Shown piece by piece: positions 52,799 through 64,000 of a stretch of DNA of 64,000 bases. Under the pieces are notes generated by a model that was not told where the DNA came from, searched no databases, and saw only the letters and a program-made list of their open reading frames with translations. How positions within the stretch are numbered: the stretch's first letter is position 1; each line of letters starts with the position of its first letter. The stretch spans positions 486,275 through 550,274 of the forward strand of contig NZ_JAMQCO010000001.1 of NCBI RefSeq assembly GCF_023702225.1, given 5' to 3'. The stretch is from Aureimonas altamirensis (GTDB lineage Bacteria; Pseudomonadota; Alphaproteobacteria; Rhizobiales; Rhizobiaceae). Made by a program: the position numbers and the translations under genes.

Positions 52799-53209
52799 TC
52801 AGGCGGGCGGCACGGGGCAACTCGTATCGCCCTCCTCGCAGGACAGCAGGCGCTGCAGATCCTCCACCCGCGTGTCGGTCAACGATGTCAGGCAGAGGGA
52901 AAGGATCATCGGCTGGAGACTGCCGCCGTCCACCCCGGACGCCTCGAAGGCGCATTCGGCATCGCGGAAGGCGATCCAGCGGCGCTGGGCCTGCACGAGC
53001 AGGTCACGGGCATGGGCGTTGTCGGCGAGCCGGCCCTCGACCATGCGGTACAATTCGTTGAGCTTGCCGTCCGACACGCCGAAAGCCTTCGCATGACATT
53101 CGTTCATGGCGAGCTGAGTTGCGGCGGCTTCGCAGGACGGGGCCTCCTGCGCCTGCCCCGGTCCGGCGGCTCCCACGAGGATCGCGAACAGTCCAAAAAC
53201 GAGACGCAT
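52799..53209 (-). CDS. Exported LprI-like (DUF1311) protein
   Basis: A 136-residue periplasmic protein with a Sec signal (MRLVFGLFAILVGAAGPGQAQ). The mature part matches the lysozyme-inhibitor LprI domain: 'SCEAAATQLAMNECHAKAFG' near residue 26, 'VQAQRRWIAFRDAECAFEA' near 73, and 'CLTSLTDTRVEDL'. Four or more cysteines suggest disulfides. Inhibition of lysozyme is known for some members and not demonstrated here. It converges on the MATE gene. Confidence 0.85.
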   Translation of the reverse strand: MRLVFGLFAILVGAAGPGQAQEAPSCEAAATQLAMNECHAKAFGVSDGKLNELYRMVEGRLADNAHARDLLVQAQRRWIAFRDAECAFEASGVDGGSLQPMILSLCLTSLTDTRVEDLQRLLSCEEGDTSCPVPPA

Positions 53210-53351
53210 CGTCTTTCCCCTTGATGTTCGTGGCGCCCGGTCGCGCTTCAATGCAAGGCTGCAGCTCCGGCAGTGCATGGCCGACGCATTGTCAAGCCAT
53301 AGCGCCTTTTAATAAGCAGTAAGAACGAAAATCAATTGGAAGGCATTTCCC

Positions 53352-54992
53352 ATGGAGCAGGGTTCAGGCAACAGCCGAGGCGGCCGGTCGGGCCTCCTGA
53401 CCATCAGCCGCCGTCAGCTTCTGGGGGGCGCGATGGCCGGCGCGGCGGTTGCCACGCTGCCCGCCTGCGCGGCCGCGACGGTCGAGGCAGACCGCACCGT
53501 GGATGTGGCGCTGATCGGCGGCGGCGTCATGAGCGCAACCCTGGGTGCCTTGCTGCGGCAGCTCGAACCCGGCTGGACGATGGAGATGTTCGAGCGCCTC
53601 GACGGCGTCGGGCTGGAAAGCTCCAACGCCTGGCACAATGCCGGAACGGGCCATTCGGCCCTGTGCGAACTCAACTACACGCCGGAAGACGAAGACGGAA
53701 ACATCGACGTCACGCGTGCCGTCCGGATCAACGAGTCCTTCCAGATTTCCCGGCAATTCTGGTCATCGATGATTGCGCGCGGAGTTCTCGACGATCCCCG
53801 TGGCTTCATCAACGCCACGCCGCACATGAGCTTCGTCTGGGGTGCGGAAGATGTGGATTTCCTGCGCCGCCGCCATGCGGCCCTTGTGGAACAGCCATTG
53901 TTCGCCGGCATGCGCTTCTCCACGGATCCGGCGGAAATACACCAATGGGCGCCCTTGCTGATCGAAGGGCGCGATACGGCCCAGCCGATCGCGGCGACAT
54001 GGTCGGGCCTCGGCACCGACGTCGATTTCGGTGCACTGACACGCCAGTATGTGGCGCATCTCCAGTCGACGGAAAACTTCGCCCTGCAGCTGTCCTGCGA
54101 AGTCGAAGGCCTGGAACGCAATCCGGACGGCACCTGGAAGGTCATCTATGCGCCTGCGAACGGGTCCGGCCGCAAGGCGGTGAATGCCCGGTCCGTCTTC
54201 ATCGGCGCCGGCGGCGCTGCGATCCTGCTGCTGCAGGAAAGCGCCATTCCGGAATCCCGCTCCTATGGCGGGTTCCCGGTGGGCGGCTCCTTCCTCGTCA
54301 ACCGCAACCCGGCGCTTGCCGATCGCTATCTTGCGAAGGCCTATGGCAAGGCGGCGTCCGGTGCGCCGCCCATGTCGGTGCCCCATCTCGACACGCGGGT
54401 GATCGACGGCGAGCGGGCATTGCTGTTCGGCCCGTTCGCGACCTTCTCGACCAATTTCCTGATGGAAGGTTCGCGGCTCGATCTGCTGTCGTCCATCCAG
54501 ACCACCAATATCGGGCCGATGGTTCATGTGGGGCTGGATGAGTTCGGCCTGGTCCGGTATCTGGTCGGCGAAGTGCTTCAGTCGCAGGAAGACCGGATCG
54601 AGGCGCTTCGGGCCTATTTCCCGGATGCGATTGCGGACGAGTGGACGCTCGTCCAGGCCGGCCAGCGGGTACAGATCATCGATCGCGACGAGTCCGGGCG
54701 CGGGGATCTGGAGTTCGGCACGCGGATGGTCGTGGCCGAAGACGGCAGCATCGCTGCCCTGCTCGGCGCATCTCCCGGCGGCTCCACCGCGCCGTCGATC
54801 ATGCTGGACGCCCTGCAGGAAATGTTCCCGGACAGGTTCGCCACGCCCGAATGGCAGGCCACGATCCGGGAGATCGTGCCCAGCTTCGGCACTCAGTTGA
54901 ACACGCAGCCGGATCTTTTCCGCACGCTGCTGTCGCAGACGAACGAGGCGCTGCGCCTCGAGCTTCCGGACGGCCTGCCCGAGCCGGCCTGA
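53352..54992 (+). CDS. mqo: Malate:quinone oxidoreductase with Tat-like N-terminus
   Basis: A 546-residue FAD enzyme oxidising malate to oxaloacetate and passing electrons to quinone. FAD site 'VALIGGGVMSATLGALL' near residue 54; 'NAWHNAGTGHSALCELNYTP' in part and 'LGASPGGSTAPSIMLDALQEMFP' in part are Mqo hallmarks. About 45 residues precede the usual start: 'ISRRQLLGGAMAGAAVATLPAC', a twin-arginine motif, a hydrophobic stretch and a lipobox-like LPAC. Mqo is normally a cytoplasmic-face peripheral protein. GGAAGG lies 8 bases before the ATG. Confidence 0.93.
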   Translation: MEQGSGNSRGGRSGLLTISRRQLLGGAMAGAAVATLPACAAATVEADRTVDVALIGGGVMSATLGALLRQLEPGWTMEMFERLDGVGLESSNAWHNAGTGHSALCELNYTPEDEDGNIDVTRAVRINESFQISRQFWSSMIARGVLDDPRGFINATPHMSFVWGAEDVDFLRRRHAALVEQPLFAGMRFSTDPAEIHQWAPLLIEGRDTAQPIAATWSGLGTDVDFGALTRQYVAHLQSTENFALQLSCEVEGLERNPDGTWKVIYAPANGSGRKAVNARSVFIGAGGAAILLLQESAIPESRSYGGFPVGGSFLVNRNPALADRYLAKAYGKAASGAPPMSVPHLDTRVIDGERALLFGPFATFSTNFLMEGSRLDLLSSIQTTNIGPMVHVGLDEFGLVRYLVGEVLQSQEDRIEALRAYFPDAIADEWTLVQAGQRVQIIDRDESGRGDLEFGTRMVVAEDGSIAALLGASPGGSTAPSIMLDALQEMFPDRFATPEWQATIREIVPSFGTQLNTQPDLFRTLLSQTNEALRLELPDGLPEPA

Positions 54993-55016
54993 ACGACGAC
55001 GACCTGCCGGCGCGGA

Positions 55017-55496
55017 TCAGCCGCGCCGCGCCGCCTCGATGGCGGCGACATCGATCCTGCCCATGGTCATCATGGCCTCGAAGGCGCGCCTGGCCTCTTC
55101 GCCCCCGGCCGCCATGGCCTCTGTCAGCGCGCGCGGCGTGATTTGCCACGAAACGCCCCATCTGTCCTTGCACCAGCCGCACTGGCTCTCCTGCCCGCCA
55201 TTTTTGACGATGGCATTCCAGTAACGGTCCGTCTCTTCCTGATCGTCGGTCGCGATCTGGAAGGAAAAGGCTTCGCTGTGCCGGAACGCCGTCCCGCCGT
55301 TGAGGCCGATGCACGGGATTCCGGCAACGGTGAACTCCACGGTCAGGACATCGCCCGCCTTGCCGGACGGGTAGTCGCTCGGCGCGCGATGGACGCCAGT
55401 CACGCGGCTATCCGGAAAGGTCGCAGCGTAGAACCGCGCCGCCTCTTCGGCATCCTTGTCGTACCAGATGCAGATCGTGTTCTTCGCGATTGCCAT
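55017..55496 (-). CDS. VOC-family (PhnB-like) protein
   Basis: A 159-residue protein of the vicinal oxygen chelate superfamily, PhnB/YjdN-like group often labelled 3-demethylubiquinone methyltransferase. Features are 'NTICIWYDKDAEEAARFYAATFPDS' in part at the start, 'VEFTVAGIPCIGLNGG', and 'GWCKDRWGVSWQITPRAL'. The ATG at 55496 directly follows GGAGGCAGGA. Substrate unknown. It is the last gene before the CRISPR array. Confidence 0.88.
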   Translation of the reverse strand: MAIAKNTICIWYDKDAEEAARFYAATFPDSRVTGVHRAPSDYPSGKAGDVLTVEFTVAGIPCIGLNGGTAFRHSEAFSFQIATDDQEETDRYWNAIVKNGGQESQCGWCKDRWGVSWQITPRALTEAMAAGGEEARRAFEAMMTMGRIDVAAIEAARRG

Positions 55497-55566
55497 TCCT
55501 GCCTCCAAAGGCTGACCGTGGAATCAGTATTGATATCAACCTATTTTGGTCCTAGCTAGGTCGGTC

Positions 55567-56083
55567 TTGTTCATCCCCGCGCGTGCGGGGAACAGCGCGC
55601 CGCCAGCCGTGCGCCAGCCCTGCACGACGGTTCATCCCCGCGCGTGCGGGGAACAGCACGTGCCCTCGACCGGCCCTGACGGTCTGCCCGGTTCATCCCC
55701 GCGCGTGCGGGAAACAGGCTGACCCTGCACGCGGGCAACAGCAGGCCAACGGTTCATTCCCGCGCGTGCGGGGAACAGTGCCCGGCACGACCGACCGTTG
55801 GTCGCGGCGCCGGTTCATCCCCGCGCGTGCGGGGAACAGGGGCTGGACCGGATCATCGAGCCGAGTTTCTCCGGTTCATCCCCGCGCGTGCGGGGAACAG
55901 GCGTACAGAGCGGAGCGCGGTTCGCCGCCGCCCGGTTCATCCCCGCGCGTGCGGGGAACAGCGGGAGTTTCTGGCGGATCTGCGGAGCGAGGACGGTTCA
56001 TCCCCGCGCGTGCGGGGAACAGCGAGACAATTCGGCAAGCGGATATCCACTCGCCGGTTCATCCCCGCGCGTGCGGGGAACAG
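55567..56083 (-). CRISPR. Type I-E CRISPR array, 9 repeats, 8 spacers
   Basis: Nine 29-bp repeats (CGGTTCATCCCC…GTGCGGGGAACAG on the plus strand) start every 61 bp from 55567 to 56055, with eight 32-bp spacers. The strand matching the E. coli crRNA sense is the minus strand, where the repeat ends ATGAACCG (the 5' handle). Repeats at 55689 and 55750 each carry one substitution. The one at 55567 has its first two bases changed, as expected for the leader-distal end. Leader and cas2 lie at the right, so new spacers enter there. Confidence 0.98.
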
Positions 56084-56170
56084 TCTTCATGGAAGCTGTT
56101 GTTCCATAACGATATTCACGATGTCAGTCGAGCTACCGATTTTTTCGCAGCCCGTCCCTGGGCGCTTCCA
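56084..56170 (-). promoter_or_regulatory. CRISPR leader
   Basis: The 87 bp between the cas2 stop and the leader-proximal repeat are clearly richer in A and T than the surroundings and include TTTTTT near 56139. Next to the first repeat is the inverted repeat ATGGAA-N7-TTCCAT (56089-56107). Array transcription towards lower coordinates and spacer integration should start here. Confidence 0.7.
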
Positions 56171-57387
<1,217 letters not shown>

Positions 57388-57388
57388 G

Positions 57389-58119
57389 TCAGCCGCGCCG
57401 GATCAACATCAGGCCGCAGCCGAAAGCCTTTGCCCGGCCGAAGCCCTGGCCGATCTGGGCGATGAGGGCTTCCCCGTCCTTTACCGTCAGTTGTCCGGAC
57501 ATCTCGATGACCCCAAACTGCGGTTGCCCTTCCCGCGAACCACGGTGGGCCGGTAGCGGAACGACCGAATAATCGGCAGCGGTGAATCGGGTGACGACAA
57601 ACCCGGCTCGCTCGCCCTGCCGTGCCAGCCATTCCAGTCCTGCCGTCTGCGCCGCCTCCATTCGGGCCTGGCGCCGGTCATCGCTCTCACGCCCCGATGG
57701 CAATGCATGCAAGGCATCCATGACCACGTCCACGCGCGTGCCGCTGGCATTCGCAACGAGCTTGCGCGTTCGCGTGGCGTTGGCGCGCAGGGCGAAATGC
57801 AGCGCATCGCCGGCGCGCAGCATCGGCGCGAAGAGTTTGGTCTCCGGTTTCAGAAACAGGCCTGCACCATCCGTAGCGGGCGGGCGGTGCGAAAGCACCA
57901 GAAAGCGCCCCTCCCCTTCGGCTCGCCAGAGGTAGTCGCGACGCCGATCCGGGTCGTCGGCAAACAACGCCCAGATCAATCGATGATGAGCATCCATGAT
58001 CCGGCCGCGCTGCCGGTCGTACAGCCTTTCGCGGGCAGGCCCCGCGACAGGGTCGATCAGGGCCTTCAACGCCGTGGTCGCCGGGGTGCGCGCCAGCGTG
58101 ACACGCGAAAGATAGAGAC

Positions 58120-58123
<4 letters not shown>
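57389..58123 (-). CDS. cas6e: CRISPR endoribonuclease Cas6e (CasE)
   Basis: A 244-residue Cascade subunit that cuts pre-crRNA at the base of the repeat hairpin and stays on the 3' end. 'YDRQRGRIMDAHHRLIWALF' near residue 35 holds the catalytic His region, and the C-terminal glycine-rich 'GQGFGRAKAFGCGLMLIRR' is the RNA-binding loop. The ATG at 58123 overlaps the cas5e stop. Confidence 0.96.
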
Positions 58124-60425
<2,302 letters not shown>

Positions 60426-60429
<4 letters not shown>

Positions 60430-61937
60430 GCCGCCTCCTTGCCGCGCGAGCGCGGCGTCAAGCCAAGTTTCAGGTAAGCGTCTTTCCCGGGTTTGCCCCA
60501 ACCAGCGAAGGCGGCTCCCAACCGCCCGCGCGCGTGGACAATGTCCTTCATCGGCGATCGCTGTTTATCCCGGCTGCCCCCCCGCGGGACCGGAAGCCGA
60601 AAAACGCCTTGCAGCGCCTCCCGATCGAAGATCTCCAGCGCAACCCGCTCCATGACCTTGATCCAGCGGCTGGCCACCTCGGCGGGCGCGGAACCGGATT
60701 GCAGGGCGTGCAACCCCGCCTCGAACCCTGCCTGCGTCCTGGTGAAAAAGTCTTCGCGCAGCATTTCGAGCGCCTTGCCATCGCCTACAGCGACCTTCAA
60801 CGACCCTCGAAGTTCGCCGCCATAGGCTTCCGCAGCCTCGATCATCCCGACAAGGAACAACTGGAGATCGTAATCCATCGCCACCATAGGTTGGCGCGAC
60901 CACGTAAAATCCTGCGGCTTCATCTTGTCCAACGCCCAGCCGGCGACGATGACGCTCGCCTTAGCCCTGTCGCGCGGCAGAAGACGCCGTTGATAGGTGT
61001 CGATGGCGGACGCCCGCCGCCTCAGATCGCGGTTGTCGCCCGGCACCTCCATCACCACACCCAGCCAGTTGCGATAGCCGAACGCACCGGCCCGCGGGTG
61101 AACCGGCAGTAGCTCCGCCCCCTCCTGCTGCCGGTAATACGGGGTCAAGGCGTGGAGCCAGGCTGCGTAATTGGCGCCGTATGGCTTCTGGATGACGCCC
61201 GTCACGGTCTCGTCGCCGACCAATCGCAGCCGCCGCGGCATGCCGAAGAACGCCTCCGCCGGATGGGCCAGGTCGGGATAGGTTTGCGAACCGTTCTCTT
61301 TGGAAATCCTGGATGGACGCATCCATGGCAGCACCCCCACCCCGGCCGGCATGCCATCCGGTACATTTGCCCATATCAAGTCCCAGAGGCTGCCCGTACC
61401 GGGATCGGCCAGGGTAATCATCGGGCCGCCACCGCGCATCGAGGTCCGGTTGCCCGCGCCGCCTGCAGGCGCGTGAGCCTGAAGGGTGTAGAGAGCCATT
61501 GCAGCCAAGGGCGCATCGAGCACGGGATAGCGGTTCCGCTTCACGACGAGATCGCCGTTCTGCTTGGCGGTAACGCTTCCGGCAGAATCGATGAACAGCA
61601 TTTCGACGCGCGTAACCTTCCCATCGCGCAGATCGAGATCCTGCAGAAAGCGCGGACCATCACCAAGGAGGTCGAAAGCGGGAGTAAGCGGATCTAATCG
61701 CTCCCGAAGCCTCTGCGCATCCGGCTTGCGTGCCCGCCAATCCGATGCGTTGGCAGGCGGGTCCGCCAGGAAGAGAAGGCCGATCAAAAACTCAAGGCAG
61801 GCGATATTCAGGTCAGGTCGCGGCCAGGCGGGAAAAACGATTTCCGGCTCGGCAATCTGATCGGGGCGGATGACCCGGCAACGCCCATCGGAGCACTGCA
61901 CCGGAATCCACGCGTCGCGCAGAAGGTTTATCGACAT
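60426..61937 (-). CDS. cas8e: Cascade large subunit Cas8e (Cse1/CasA)
   Basis: A 503-residue large subunit that recognises the PAM and recruits Cas3. The N-terminal 'NLLRDAWIPVQCSDG' and 'LEFLIGLLFLADPP' blocks, and the middle 'RTSMRGGGPMITLADPG' are family features. It is first of the cse1-to-cas2 run, all overlapping or within one base, so one transcript should carry seven genes. A 224-bp upstream region contains a mini-CRISPR and a matching target. Confidence 0.96.
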
Positions 61938-62021
61938 ACCGAAACACTCTAACGTTTATATGAATTATTGGTATGGCAAAATAATTGATTCGTCAACTAT
62001 CTATGCCGATCTCAAATAATT

Positions 62022-62044
62022 TTTTACAATATCGCGTCCGACTT
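62022..62044 (-). promoter_or_regulatory. Putative Cascade target upstream of cas8e (PAM AAG plus protospacer)
   Basis: On the minus strand, AAG (62044-62042) is followed by a sequence (62041-62022) that agrees with the mini-spacer at 62117-62136 at 18 of 20 positions; the first 11 (TCGGACGCGAT) are unbroken. AAG is the canonical type I-E PAM. The site is 85-105 bp upstream of the cas8e ATG. It overlaps the AT-rich stretch holding promoter-like hexamers (TTGTAA at 62029-62024, TTGACG at 61996-61991). A full Cascade footprint would reach about 62010. Confidence 0.75.
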
Positions 62045-62087
62045 AAATCGGCTTGATAGATTGCGCGCTATCCATCGGAGATTGGAA

Positions 62088-62116
62088 GGATTCGTCCCCG
62101 CGCATGCGGGGAACAC
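62088..62116 (-). repeat. Degenerate CRISPR repeat 1 (psi-R1)
   Basis: 24 of 29 positions match the array repeat. The whole stem region CCCCGC/GCGGGG is unchanged; differences fall at positions 1, 3, 7, 17 (loop) and 29. Confidence 0.85.
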
Positions 62117-62136
62117 TGTTACAAGATCGCGTCCGA

Positions 62137-62165
62137 CGGGACATCACCGCTCGTGCGGCGATCAC
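62137..62165 (-). repeat. Degenerate CRISPR repeat 2 (psi-R2)
   Basis: 22 of 29 positions match the array repeat. Two stem changes still allow pairing (a G-U wobble), and another change adds an A-U pair, so the hairpin is kept or extended. Its last four bases lie in the cas3 reading frame, including the stop codon. Confidence 0.7.
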
Positions 62166-63946
62166 ACCCAAGCCAAGCCCGAATCCGGTGAATAACGCAA
62201 GCCTTCGCAGATGGCCCCGTCATCGGCGACCGGACACAACGTCACTTCGCGTCGACGCCAGGCGGGCCAGTCTCGGGTCGCTTCCACGATCGGGGCGATC
62301 TCCTGGTCCGGCAGGCTCAATCGATCGAGGCGAAGCTTGTCGGCAGCCACTTCCGACAATTGCCACGTTTCGGCCGATGTCGCGTCACCTTGGGCCCAGG
62401 GCTTCACGACACCGTCCACCATGCGCGCCAGAGCGAGCGTTCGTGTCGGCCGCCCGAGCCGCGTCGGGTAAATCGTATCCTCCGCGCCTCGTGCGCCATC
62501 GCGATAGCCTTGCCCGAAATCGACGATGTTGCCATAGGCCCGCGAGCGGCGCGCATAGATCTCGCCGATCCTTTCCCGTTCGGCGCTTTCGAGAACGTGC
62601 GGAACGGGAGCTCCTTCGCTTCCATGCACCGCTTCGATCAGGCTGCGAAGATCGGAAGACGCGTCGATCCGACCGCGCCTGAAGAGAAGATCCGCGGTGC
62701 GCCATTGCTCGCTGAGGCCATAGACCCACGCGCCGCCGCCCAGAACGTCTCGAAGCCAGCGGGCATCCAGCACGGCGGCTGGATCCGGAGAGAGCACGAA
62801 CAGGACAGGACCGGGAACCGGCCGGGATCGCGACGGCCCCTCCGTCATGTGACGCCACAGACGCCCGGCGCGCTGGATGAGCGCGGCCATGGGCGCAAGG
62901 TCGGAGACCATCACGTCGAAATCGAGATCGAGGCTCGATTCGACCACCTGGGCTGCGACAAGCACCTTGCCCGCGCGCCCGGCGCCGTAGCGCCCGAATG
63001 TCACCAGGACGCCTGCCTCGATCCGCTTGCGGTCGCAGAGCGCAAAACGCGCATGCAGGAGAGAGGCGTCGATGCCACGCGCCTGCAGGCTGCCGACCGC
63101 CGCGATCGCGTCATCGACCGAATTTCTGACCCAGACACAGGCAGCTCCGGCCCGGGAAGACTCTGCAAGGAGATCGGCAGCCATTTCGGTGGTGGCGAGC
63201 CTTTCGACGGTGACGGCCCCTTTCGGGCTGGGCGTCGCGGGCACCGTACGCGGCGGACCCGAGCCTGCGATCGTCAGAGCGGGATATGAGGCGTCGCTTT
63301 CAGCACCCCAGTTCCTGCCCGCGCCATCGGAAAAGGCGCGTGTCAATCGGGCGCGGGCTTCCAGCGGCAACGTAGCGGTCAGTAGGATCGCCGACCCCCC
63401 TTGTGCGGCATGGGCGTGCAAGAGCCGTTCCAGCAGAACGGACATGTAGCCATCGCCGGACACCTCGTGCGCCTCATCCACGACAAGGATCTTGGAGGAC
63501 AAGCCCCAAAGGCGAAGCGCCGAGAACCTGGCCCGCAAAACTGCCAAGGACGCCTGGTCGATCGTTCCGACACCGACATCCGCCAGCAAGGCGCGCCGGC
63601 GGCTGTCGGCAAGCCAATCCGTACAGGTGGCGTCATCGCTGTCGGTCACCCCGTTTTGAAGGTCGCGGAACGGTACCGACAGCCCGGCCCGACCATGCGC
63701 CAGCGTCAGTGTCGGCCTATCCAGCATCCGACCGATGACCCTGGACGCCCGCACGAACATCGCGTCGGCGGTAGCCATGGTGGGCAGTGCGAAGAACACG
63801 CCCCGGCCCTTTCCGGCCAGCAACATGCGCTGCGCGAGGATCAGCGCCGCCTCGGTTTTCCCGGCGCCGGCCTCATCTTCGATGAAGGCCAGCACCGGAC
63901 CTTCGGGCAGAGATACCGTTGCCACCGCACGCTGCATCGGACGCAA
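62162..63946 (-). CDS. cas3: Cas3 helicase part, HD domain not seen in frame
   Basis: A 594-residue SF2 helicase recruited by Cascade to unwind and degrade target DNA. Walker A 'DEAGAGKTEAAL' near residue 24, DEAH 'ILVVDEAHE' at 157-160, and later helicase motifs such as 'SDLAPMAALIQRAGRLWRH' are intact. Type I-E Cas3 is usually about 900 residues with an N-terminal HD nuclease. Here the frame is open only to 63979 and closes with TAA (63980-63982). No ATG or GTG precedes the helicase block; TTG at 63946 is the first usable codon. A frameshift, nonsense mutation, or separate HD gene beyond the edge are possible. Confidence 0.85.
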   Translation of the reverse strand: MRPMQRAVATVSLPEGPVLAFIEDEAGAGKTEAALILAQRMLLAGKGRGVFFALPTMATADAMFVRASRVIGRMLDRPTLTLAHGRAGLSVPFRDLQNGVTDSDDATCTDWLADSRRRALLADVGVGTIDQASLAVLRARFSALRLWGLSSKILVVDEAHEVSGDGYMSVLLERLLHAHAAQGGSAILLTATLPLEARARLTRAFSDGAGRNWGAESDASYPALTIAGSGPPRTVPATPSPKGAVTVERLATTEMAADLLAESSRAGAACVWVRNSVDDAIAAVGSLQARGIDASLLHARFALCDRKRIEAGVLVTFGRYGAGRAGKVLVAAQVVESSLDLDFDVMVSDLAPMAALIQRAGRLWRHMTEGPSRSRPVPGPVLFVLSPDPAAVLDARWLRDVLGGGAWVYGLSEQWRTADLLFRRGRIDASSDLRSLIEAVHGSEGAPVPHVLESAERERIGEIYARRSRAYGNIVDFGQGYRDGARGAEDTIYPTRLGRPTRTLALARMVDGVVKPWAQGDATSAETWQLSEVAADKLRLDRLSLPDQEIAPIVEATRDWPAWRRREVTLCPVADDGAICEGLRYSPDSGLAWV

Positions 63947-64000
63947 GGGAAAATCGGGGCTTGTCGCAAACTTTCGGGCTTAACCGTATGTTGACCATAG

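Larger units (their letters stand above)
62088..62165 (-). ncRNA. Putative CreR-type cas-regulating guide RNA (mini-CRISPR)
   Basis: In crRNA sense it reads: degenerate repeat 62165-62137, 20-nt mini-spacer 62136-62117, degenerate repeat 62116-62088. Both repeats keep the hairpin that Cas6e recognises; the upstream one has an 8-bp stem with one G-U wobble, the downstream one a perfect 7-bp stem. The spacer points at the cas8e upstream region. Known CreR and CreA RNAs have this form: degenerate repeats, a short spacer, partial pairing that permits binding without cleavage. No separate promoter is evident; it may come from the cas3 transcript. No RNA evidence is available here. Confidence 0.72.

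Noticed and set aside
61938..62050. A CreT-like toxin gene controlled by the mini-CRISPR (CreTA module)
   Set aside because: No short ORF or rare-codon-rich toxic transcript with a credible start was seen between the target site and cas8e; the cas8e operon itself is the nearest downstream unit, so a CreR role fits better.

Overview
The window is GC-rich, densely packed chromosomal DNA from an alphaproteobacterium, most likely of the order Hyphomicrobiales (Rhizobiales). The evidence is gene content and order: hemF beside DUF1289 genes, comF-grxC-nitrilase-DUF1178, secA beside a parvulin and argJ-GNAT-mutT, accA-xerD, aroK-aroB, bolA beside a J-domain gene, cobS-cobT, rpmB divergent from a DUF3108 gene, metX-metW, and chorismate mutase-hisC-tyrC. 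The family cannot be fixed by eye. No tRNA, rRNA, insertion sequence or prophage was recognised, and no stretch longer than about 300 bases lacks a gene.

Layout. Bases 1-7.9 kb hold a polyol or pentitol uptake and catabolism operon on the minus strand (SorC-type regulator, binding protein, two permeases, ATPase, SDR dehydrogenase, FGGY kinase). Bases 8-43.7 kb are mainly housekeeping: heme, arginine, shikimate, methionine, cobalamin, tyrosine and histidine synthesis, protein export, fatty acid synthesis, chromosome dimer resolution, redox and repair. Bases 43.7-52.8 kb are an accessory block: an opine-dehydrogenase-like gene divergent from an eight-gene, translationally coupled operon (Tat-exported polyamine-type binding protein, two permeases, ATPase, flavoprotein monooxygenase, two AhpD/CMD-fold proteins, MATE exporter). 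Next come an LprI-like protein, a malate:quinone oxidoreductase with an unexpected Tat/lipobox N-terminus, and a VOC protein.

Bases 55.57-64.0 kb carry a type I-E CRISPR-Cas locus on the minus strand: cas3, cas8e, cse2, cas7e, cas5e, cas6e, cas1, cas2, leader, then an array of nine 29-nt repeats and eight 32-nt spacers. Cas3 as seen lacks its HD nuclease domain, because an in-frame TAA lies just upstream of the helicase part at the window edge.

The most striking element is in the 224-bp gap between cas3 and cas8e. It holds a minimal CRISPR: two degenerate repeats that keep their hairpins, flanking a 20-nt mini-spacer. That spacer matches 18 of 20 bases, with an unbroken 11-nt seed and a correct 5'-AAG PAM, to a site about 85-105 bp upstream of cas8e. 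This is the architecture expected of a Cascade-guiding cas-regulating RNA (CreR type): a guide that lets Cascade bind its own operon's upstream region without cutting, so that cas expression follows the supply of ordinary crRNAs.
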